Shown: positions 57,335-64,000 of the stretch, piece after piece
Layout: every line of letters starts with the position of its first letter
Position numbering within the stretch: the stretch's first letter is position 1
Source of the DNA: Polaribacter sp.
Lineage (GTDB): Bacteria > Bacteroidota > Bacteroidia > Flavobacteriales > Flavobacteriaceae
Assembly: GCA_020740485.1 (NCBI GenBank)
Contig: DYMN01000003.1
Coordinates: 1-64,000 of the forward strand
DNA: 64,000 nucleotides
Direction: 5' to 3'
Program-made: the position numbers and the translations under genes
Notes under the pieces: model-generated
Databases searched by the model: none
What the model saw: the letters and a program-made list of their open reading frames with translations, nothing else
Told to the model about the DNA's origin: nothing

Positions 57335-57961
57335 TTACTCTAACCTCTCTCTCTTTTCAATTACATCACGTAAACGAGCCGCTTTTTCATAATCTTCATT
57401 TTCTATGGCTTCGTCTAATTGTTTTTGCAATTCTTCCATGCTGATTTGGTCAGGCTCTTTTAGACTGTTTTCTAATTCAGTGAAAATTTTTTCAACAAAA
57501 TCTACTTGTTCTTCTTCCATTTGGTTTTCGTCAGGAAGTAATTCATCGCCTTGCATTTCAAAGCCGGCTTTGTCTAAAATGTTTTCGTAAGTATAAATCG
57601 GAGCATTAAACCTGACGGCTATGGCAATAGCATCCGATGTACGCGAATCAATAATGTCTTCTACTTTATCTTTTTCTACCACTAAACTAGAATAAAAAAC
57701 ACCATCAATTAATTTGTGAATGATGACTTGTTTCACGGTAAAATGGTAAATATCCGCAAAGGATTTGAATAAATCGTGCGTAAGCGGACGAGGTGGTTTT
57801 ACATTTTCTTCAATGGCAATGGCTATAGATTGAGCTTCAAACGGGCCAATGACGATGGGTAAGGTGCGTTTGCCATCCACTTCATTTAACACCAATGCAT
57901 AAGCACCTGTCTGCGACTGGCTGTAAGAAATTCCTTTGATCTGTAGTTGAATTAATCCCAT
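57335..57961 (-). CDS. Bifunctional nuclease family protein with C-terminal UVR-like motif
   Basis: ISYSQSQTGAYALVLNEVDGKRTLPIVIGPFEAQSIAIA, SRTSDAIAIAVRFNAPIY; C-terminal LQKQLDEAIENEDYEKAARLRDVIEKRE. Likely start at 57961. Confidence 0.92.
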   Translation of the reverse strand: MGLIQLQIKGISYSQSQTGAYALVLNEVDGKRTLPIVIGPFEAQSIAIAIEENVKPPRPLTHDLFKSFADIYHFTVKQVIIHKLIDGVFYSSLVVEKDKVEDIIDSRTSDAIAIAVRFNAPIYTYENILDKAGFEMQGDELLPDENQMEEEQVDFVEKIFTELENSLKEPDQISMEELQKQLDEAIENEDYEKAARLRDVIEKRERLE

Positions 57962-58197
57962 TATAATATATTTCAAATACCAAACCTGATAGCTATCGCG
58001 AAAAGTTTCGTATTTTGACCTTAAAATGATTATTTCCCACTTAAAATTTGGGTTTTACAAAACTACACAATTTTTAAAAAAATCAATTCTATAAATTAGG
58101 CTATTTGTTTAGGAGTAGGTAAAATTCATAAAATAAGGTTACTTTTTCTAATTTTGGAAATATTCAACTAAAATTTGATACAATAAGAGAATTTATA

Positions 58198-58629
58198 TTA
58201 TTCAAACCAATAATGCCATGGTATTCCGGCTAATACTAAGAGCAAAGCCATACCATAAAACCAGATCAATGTGAGGTATTTTGATCGGTCGGTTGTTTTC
58301 TTCTTGTGTTTTGAAAAGCCTATAGTAACAAGCGTTATAGCAATTAGCATCATCAAAGGGTGTTCAATAGCTAATTGTCTTATTTCCGGATTTTTTATCG
58401 CTGCTCCCATTCCTAAAGCTTTTAAGGATTGGTATGCCGGCGACATAAAATACCAAACTAAACCCAGCAAGAGTTGAATGTGAAATACGATAAGTGTAAA
58501 CAAAGCCAATCTTTGTTCTTTAACAGTAAATTTTTTATTGAAAAACCAGCCTATTTTAAAGATAATAACAGAAAGTAGTAGTAAACCCAATGCTAAATAA
58601 GCCCAATAGGAATGTAATTGTAAAATCAT
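58198..58629 (-). CDS. Four-TM cytochrome b-like membrane protein
   Basis: LHSYWAYLALGLLLLSVIIFKIGWFFNKKF, HIQLLLGLVWYFMSPAY, EHPLMMLIAITLVTIGFSKH, conserved His in TM segments. Confidence 0.65.
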   Translation of the reverse strand: MILQLHSYWAYLALGLLLLSVIIFKIGWFFNKKFTVKEQRLALFTLIVFHIQLLLGLVWYFMSPAYQSLKALGMGAAIKNPEIRQLAIEHPLMMLIAITLVTIGFSKHKKKTTDRSKYLTLIWFYGMALLLVLAGIPWHYWFE

Positions 58630-58702
58630 TAGTTTTTAGTTTAGATGTTAATTTAGGGTCAAAAATAATGATTATGTTTTACAATCAATAACATTTGGGC
58701 AT

Positions 58703-58736
58703 AAAAAAACCACTCTTGCGTTGACAAGAGTGGTTT
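58703..58736 (-). terminator. Rho-independent-like terminator of the TonB receptor gene
   Basis: AAACCACTCTTG-N6-CAAGAGTGGTTT; minus-strand T-run. Confidence 0.9.
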
Positions 58737-58757
58737 GAAGAAAATATTATAAAATAT

Positions 58758-61448
58758 TTAGAAATCAAAACGAACTGAAGCAGACCAAGTTCTACCCCAA
58801 CCAAAGTTTACGCTATTACGTGTATCAATACCATTCCAAGTGGCAGTTGTAGCATCTGTAACTAAATATTGCGAAGATGAAGAAGCTTCAGAAATATAAA
58901 TTTGATCAAATAAATTATCTACATTAAATCTGAATGTAAGACCTAATTTATCGGTAAATACAAATTTGTATGACATTCCCATATCAGTTAGAGAGTAAGA
59001 AGGTAATAGAAGTGTTTGTTTTCCTTCTGTTGTGAAGTTAGAAATATTTAAAGGAGCATACAATTTATTATAGAATTGTTGACTTAAATCTAATCTGAAA
59101 TTCTTAAAAGCTTTCCATTCTAATCCTAATCTAGAAGTGAATTGAGCCGCATCACCCACTTTTACTTTATCTAAATACAATTTATTATCAGAAGTTCCAA
59201 TAACTGCATTGGTAGTAGCATCATAGTTTGTGCCTTCAGCATTTCCTTTATAGTACCAGTCACCGATGGAAAACATGGCTAATAATTTTAAATTATCAAT
59301 GGGTTTATAATAAGATTCTAACTCAACTCCTTGGTGCAACTCATTTACTCCATTAAAATCAGTATAGGTCAACACGTTATTAAGAGTAAAGTTACCACTT
59401 CTTTGAAAACGATCATTCCATTCAGTTCTATATAAGTTTAAATTAAAACCTGCGCTTGCACTGCGAAAAGCATAACCCAACTCAACACCAATAATGGTTT
59501 CATTTTTTAAATTTTCACGAACTTTATTTGGGTCACTATTTCCACCGATATATACGGCATTAAAGTTAGGCTGTTTTGAGTAATATCCTGCATTACCAAA
59601 TACGTTGTGTTTTTTGTTGATGTTATAGTTGATACCTCCTTTAATATTACCACCGAGCATTTTAGTCCAATCGGTAATACTATCTTTAGTATATCTGTAG
59701 AACTCCTCGCGTTTAAAGTTTTGTTGAGATACTCCTCCTTGAATAAAGGCAGAAACAGTTTCGCTCTTGTATTCTACTTGTGTAAATGCACTCAACCAAT
59801 TAACCAAGCCATTGTAGTTTCTATCAGTTTTAACTTGATCTTTAATACTGGTAAAAGGATTCCAAGCCGGTAAAGCAGAATAAGTTTCAGTGACTAATTG
59901 ATTTGGATTTTGTAAATCAAGCGTATTAATAAAACCATTAGCACCTATCAAATCATTTACTACTTTATAGTGATAGGCTTTATACGTTCTTAAATCTACT
60001 CCTAAATCAAATCCGATTTTATCAAAATTTTTGTGGAAATTAGACAAAGCACCATACCAGTCATGTGAATTCATAGACGATATTCTTGTCATACCTAAAT
60101 TATACTTGTTGTAGAAGGGAGCTACACCTGTGCGGGTTGCTCCAAAATCAGCTACTGTTTGCCCTTTATTCCATAAAACAATGTCGTCAAATCTAATTAA
60201 ACCATCATTGTACAAATTAGAAGCTCCAGCAGTATCATAAGTGCCTAACGTGTTAATTTTACCGGTACTTCCTGTTCCACCTCCACGTCCCCAAGAACCG
60301 TAGATAACAGTAGCTAAATCTGCTGTTTCATTCAAATTCCAATCCCAGTTCAAAGATGCTATTGGTTTGTGATAAAAATTTTGAGACCAATTATATTCTT
60401 CTCCATTTAAGTAACCCCAGTTATTGTTATATTTAATGTTTGGGTCTTCATTATCACTGTGTCTTAAAAAAGTAGAAATAGGCATTCCATATTTTTGGTT
60501 ATGCCATTGTGGTGCTCCAGTAGCAGTAAACATTAAATTTTGGTTATCATTTATTTTATAACCTACACCAATAAAATAGGTATTCCCTTTATAATTAGTT
60601 CCATCAGCATATTTAGAACCTTGGTCTTGAGCAAATAATAATGAAGCAGACAATCCGCTTTCCAATAATCCGGTAGAATAAGAAACAGATCCTTTAACAC
60701 TTTCTTCACCTCTGTAAGTAAATGCAACGGATCCACCTTCTTTTATATCAGAAGTTCTAGTCATATAATTCACTGTACCCCCTACAGAAGGAATACCTAA
60801 TTTAGAAGAACCCAAACCTCTTTGTACTTGAATGAATGATAATACATCTGATAAACCTGCCCAGTTACTGTAATAAACCCATCCGTTTTCCATATCATTA
60901 ACAGCTACACCATTTATCATAATTGCAGTGTTTTTTTGATCAAAACCGCGAATATTTATACGCGAATCTCCAAACCCACCTCCAGCTTTTGTTGCATACA
61001 CTGATGGAGTAGCATTTAAAATTTCAGGAAGTTCTTTACTTCCTAATTTTTCAACAATTTCAGTGGCTTTAATCGTTGACACAGCTACCGGCGTTTCACG
61101 TTCTTTAGCGATATCGGCTACCCCTACAATAACAACCTCGTCTAGAGTATCTGCGGAGGGTTGTAATTGTACTGAACCAAAATCTTTTGAACCATTGTAA
61201 GCAATGTTGGTTGGTTCATAACCAACATAGCTAACTTCTACTGTTCCATTAGGATTTTTACATTCTAAATTGAATTTACCGTCAAAATCGGTAACCGTTC
61301 CTTTGGTAGTTCCTTTGATAACTACACTGGCACCGGGTAAGGGCATGTTGTTCTCATCTACCACTTTACCGGTTAATTTCGATTGTGCAAAAAGCGTAGC
61401 TCCCATTAAAAATAGAGCAATGGCTAATACATTTTTGAAACTTTTCAT
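58758..61448 (-). CDS. TonB-dependent receptor with N-terminal carboxypeptidase-regulatory-like domain
   Basis: KLTGKVVDENNMPLPGASVVIKGTTKGTVTDFDGKF, TLDEVVIVG, SRINIRGFDQKNTAIMINGVAVNDMENG, barrel C-terminus WSASVRFDF. Confidence 0.95.
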   Translation of the reverse strand: MKSFKNVLAIALFLMGATLFAQSKLTGKVVDENNMPLPGASVVIKGTTKGTVTDFDGKFNLECKNPNGTVEVSYVGYEPTNIAYNGSKDFGSVQLQPSADTLDEVVIVGVADIAKERETPVAVSTIKATEIVEKLGSKELPEILNATPSVYATKAGGGFGDSRINIRGFDQKNTAIMINGVAVNDMENGWVYYSNWAGLSDVLSFIQVQRGLGSSKLGIPSVGGTVNYMTRTSDIKEGGSVAFTYRGEESVKGSVSYSTGLLESGLSASLLFAQDQGSKYADGTNYKGNTYFIGVGYKINDNQNLMFTATGAPQWHNQKYGMPISTFLRHSDNEDPNIKYNNNWGYLNGEEYNWSQNFYHKPIASLNWDWNLNETADLATVIYGSWGRGGGTGSTGKINTLGTYDTAGASNLYNDGLIRFDDIVLWNKGQTVADFGATRTGVAPFYNKYNLGMTRISSMNSHDWYGALSNFHKNFDKIGFDLGVDLRTYKAYHYKVVNDLIGANGFINTLDLQNPNQLVTETYSALPAWNPFTSIKDQVKTDRNYNGLVNWLSAFTQVEYKSETVSAFIQGGVSQQNFKREEFYRYTKDSITDWTKMLGGNIKGGINYNINKKHNVFGNAGYYSKQPNFNAVYIGGNSDPNKVRENLKNETIIGVELGYAFRSASAGFNLNLYRTEWNDRFQRSGNFTLNNVLTYTDFNGVNELHQGVELESYYKPIDNLKLLAMFSIGDWYYKGNAEGTNYDATTNAVIGTSDNKLYLDKVKVGDAAQFTSRLGLEWKAFKNFRLDLSQQFYNKLYAPLNISNFTTEGKQTLLLPSYSLTDMGMSYKFVFTDKLGLTFRFNVDNLFDQIYISEASSSSQYLVTDATTATWNGIDTRNSVNFGWGRTWSASVRFDF

Positions 61449-61654
61449 TTGTTTGATTTTCGTTTTAAATTAGATTAAAATTTGTTAAAATTTATTAAAT
61501 GTTTAGAGATAATATAAATAAATCACCCAATTACCCCCAAAAATTTGATGCAAAGATAAATAAAACACTTAAAAAAAAAACAATTGTTAACATTAGTTCG
61601 TTATCAATTTGTTAACTTTGGTTCATAACTCTATTTCAATCAATAGTAAAAAAA

Positions 61655-64000
61655 TCATTCTTTAATGATTTTTTTACTAAAGTGATTAGTATTAGAAATA
61701 AAGTTTAAAAAATAAACCCCATTAGAAATGTTTTCTAAATCTAAATTATAAGTTTGATAAGCCTGAATTGAACCTGATTTTATCAGTTTTCCGGTGATAT
61801 CGTATAGGTTAAAATTGGTATTATGCGCATGAGGCCATTCAATACTGATCATTGAATGGGTTGGGTTGGGATATAATTTTATCCTATTTACATACTGAAG
61901 ATCTTCATTTGCCAAAGTCCCGTCGATTACGAAATCATCAATTAAAACCCCTTCGCCATTTACAGCTTCATCAGAGGCAAAATGGAATCTGAAAATAATT
62001 TGACTCTCACCGGTAAATGCAGAAAGGTCATAAGAGTACTCTTTTAAAGTGGTATCTTTTCCTGACCATTGTCCTCCTATAGTTAAAGCATTGGTGTTAG
62101 ATGAATTGTTATACCAATTCAGGTCATTAGCAGTCCCTAATACCTGCCAAGTTTTACCATTATCTACAGAAAACTGCACATACATTACATCCCAATCTAA
62201 TTCAATGTCAAATGCCATTTTGAACTTCATAACAGGATGCGTCAGTGTCGTCAAGTTATAACAAGGTGTGTACAAATCACTAACCGTATTATTTGTGTAA
62301 TTTCCATTTGGATTGGTAATATAAGCATTAGAACCGGATGATAAGGTGGTTCCGTTGCCGGGATAGGCAATTTCCCATAAATCTGAAACTTCAACTCTAT
62401 CTGTTATGACAAGCCATTGGTTAGAGCTATTCTCAAAGGGGTTAACCGCATTTGGGTTTGAGTCTAAATCATCTATATAAAAACTCACCTCTCCTGTATT
62501 GTTGTCTGAGTAGGTGTCATTATCGATACTAATGTTAAAATTAATCTTATACAAACCCTTTTCTAAATTCAATTCATTTAAAACAATGTCAGTTGTATTT
62601 GTAGAAAGAAGCGTTCCGTTCCATGTGTAATTATAATTTTGTCCCGCGACTACGTACGAAACATTGATTTGATTGATCGGATTGGTGCCATTATTTTTAA
62701 CTCTAATAGATGGAGTGACACTGCCACAATTTACGCTTGGCAATGGATAAAGTGGCTCAACAAATGATGCATCATTGGCAGCCTGAGCAAGGGGTACCGC
62801 CGATTTCCAAATCCCTCTGCCGTAAGTAGAGGCTATGATTAGATTGTCATTTTCATTGATCTCTAAATCCGTAACATTGGAGTTAGGTAAATTAGTAAAG
62901 AAAGGCTGCCAAGTATTGGAAGTGTCATCTAAATAATAAACGCCGAGATAAGTGCCTACGTAGATTGGGTTGTTTACATTGTATTTCTGATGTCGTATTA
63001 CATTTTTAGATTCATTAGGTAAATTATAAGTAATGTCGTTCCAAGAAGCTCCACCGTCCATAGATTTGTAAACCTTTCCCGAACTTCCACTTGTGGTCAA
63101 ATAAACTATTTCTGAATTATGGCTGTTTACTTCAACTGAAGTTATAAAATCGCCACTAAAAGAGGTAGAAAGGGTAGTGAAATCAACTCCGGAATTGGTG
63201 CTTTTGTATAATTTTAATCCGCGGCTAACGTAGATAATTTGGTTGTTTGTTGGGTTAATTTCAATATTTGTGAGATTTTCTAAAAAAGGATGATTGGAAA
63301 CTTGAGTCCACGTGCTGCCCACCAATTTATAAAGTTGATCGAATCCGGCATACAAGTTTCCTTCATTATCAGACACCAAAGGGGTTATCCAGTTTCCCGC
63401 TACCGTACTTGATGCAACAAAGGAAGATGACAATCCCCCGTCTTTCGTTTTATACAATCCGGAACCGGATTGAATAAATCCGTAATATTCATTTTTGTTG
63501 TTTGGATTTACGGCTACATCCATTCCGTCAGCCCCGTAATAATTGTTCCAATTACCCTCACTGTAGGCAAAGCCACCATTGTCTTGAAGTCCCCCAACCA
63601 CATTTTGTGCTGATTGCTTTGCAACGGAAATTTTATAAAACTGACCGATTGCCATTCCTGTTGTTAAATTAGTAAAAGTAGTACCATTATCCGTTGATTT
63701 GTACAAACCTCCATCAGTCCCTGCAAAAAGCACTCCGTTATAATATCTCAGAAAATGAATATCAGCATGCGTGTAGGCAGGTGCAGTATCATTATTCCAA
63801 TCATTTATTTTAATAAAATTATTGCCTGCATTCGTAGATTTCCAGATGTTCAAAACGCCTGTAAATATTGTTTCTGCATTGATATCTGATGCACACAGCG
63901 CCATATCATACCAAGCTTGCTGGCTTAGATCAAATATATCATCCGATTCTAACGTTTTTGTAAAGGTGTTTCCGCTGTCGGTAGATTTATATACGCCTTG
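61655..64000 (-). CDS. Secreted VPS10/BNR-repeat protein with T9SS type A sorting domain (5' partial, runs off window)
   Basis: Repeated GGLYKSTDNGTTF / KVYKSMDGGASW motifs; C-terminal IKLYPNPTHSMISIEW...GVYFLNFISNTNHFSKKIIKE. Frame remains open from 63904 to 64000. Confidence 0.9.
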   Translation of the reverse strand, partial: QGVYKSTDSGNTFTKTLESDDIFDLSQQAWYDMALCASDINAETIFTGVLNIWKSTNAGNNFIKINDWNNDTAPAYTHADIHFLRYYNGVLFAGTDGGLYKSTDNGTTFTNLTTGMAIGQFYKISVAKQSAQNVVGGLQDNGGFAYSEGNWNNYYGADGMDVAVNPNNKNEYYGFIQSGSGLYKTKDGGLSSSFVASSTVAGNWITPLVSDNEGNLYAGFDQLYKLVGSTWTQVSNHPFLENLTNIEINPTNNQIIYVSRGLKLYKSTNSGVDFTTLSTSFSGDFITSVEVNSHNSEIVYLTTSGSSGKVYKSMDGGASWNDITYNLPNESKNVIRHQKYNVNNPIYVGTYLGVYYLDDTSNTWQPFFTNLPNSNVTDLEINENDNLIIASTYGRGIWKSAVPLAQAANDASFVEPLYPLPSVNCGSVTPSIRVKNNGTNPINQINVSYVVAGQNYNYTWNGTLLSTNTTDIVLNELNLEKGLYKINFNISIDNDTYSDNNTGEVSFYIDDLDSNPNAVNPFENSSNQWLVITDRVEVSDLWEIAYPGNGTTLSSGSNAYITNPNGNYTNNTVSDLYTPCYNLTTLTHPVMKFKMAFDIELDWDVMYVQFSVDNGKTWQVLGTANDLNWYNNSSNTNALTIGGQWSGKDTTLKEYSYDLSAFTGESQIIFRFHFASDEAVNGEGVLIDDFVIDGTLANEDLQYVNRIKLYPNPTHSMISIEWPHAHNTNFNLYDITGKLIKSGSIQAYQTYNLDLENISNGVYFLNFISNTNHFSKKIIKE

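Noticed and set aside
1-64000. tRNA, rRNA, prophage or insertion sequence
   Set aside because: No cloverleaf, rRNA-like stretch, transposase, integrase or phage structural motifs seen on reading; a tRNAscan/Infernal run would be the decisive check.

Overview
This 64-kb window is low-GC chromosomal DNA that reads as Flavobacteriaceae (Bacteroidota). Support for that: T9SS C-terminal sorting domains on three proteins, a complete Alternative Complex III cluster, TonB-dependent receptors, an IPExxxVDY-family gene in the order acpP-fabF-rnc-IPExxxVDY-pyk, and TAnnTTTG-type -7 promoter elements. Most of the window is core gene content: panC, glmS, actABCDEF, ABC-F, deoC, pyk, rnc, fabF, acpP, rplM-rpsI-rpsB-tsf, aldehyde dehydrogenase/DUF779/AraC, PiT transporter, rsmE, trxB/trxA, recJ, thyA, serB and a bifunctional nuclease. 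Both ends cut through a CDS. I saw no rRNA, tRNA, CRISPR array, prophage or insertion sequence. I did not find an obvious new multi-gene system. The observations most worth checking are: (i) three palindromic repeats at an exact 49-bp period between actD and actE, with pairing-preserving changes; (ii) two related 18-nt palindromes bracketing an orphan GroES-like gene beside a Trx-Grx fusion; (iii) an atypical CGRMGPMC thioredoxin-like protein next to trxB; (iv) no panD in the 113-bp gap after panC; (v) no cytochrome oxidase genes after the Alternative Complex III cluster; (vi) several families of intergenic repeat words placed inside apparent operons. All family assignments come from reading motifs and gene order by eye; no database search was run.
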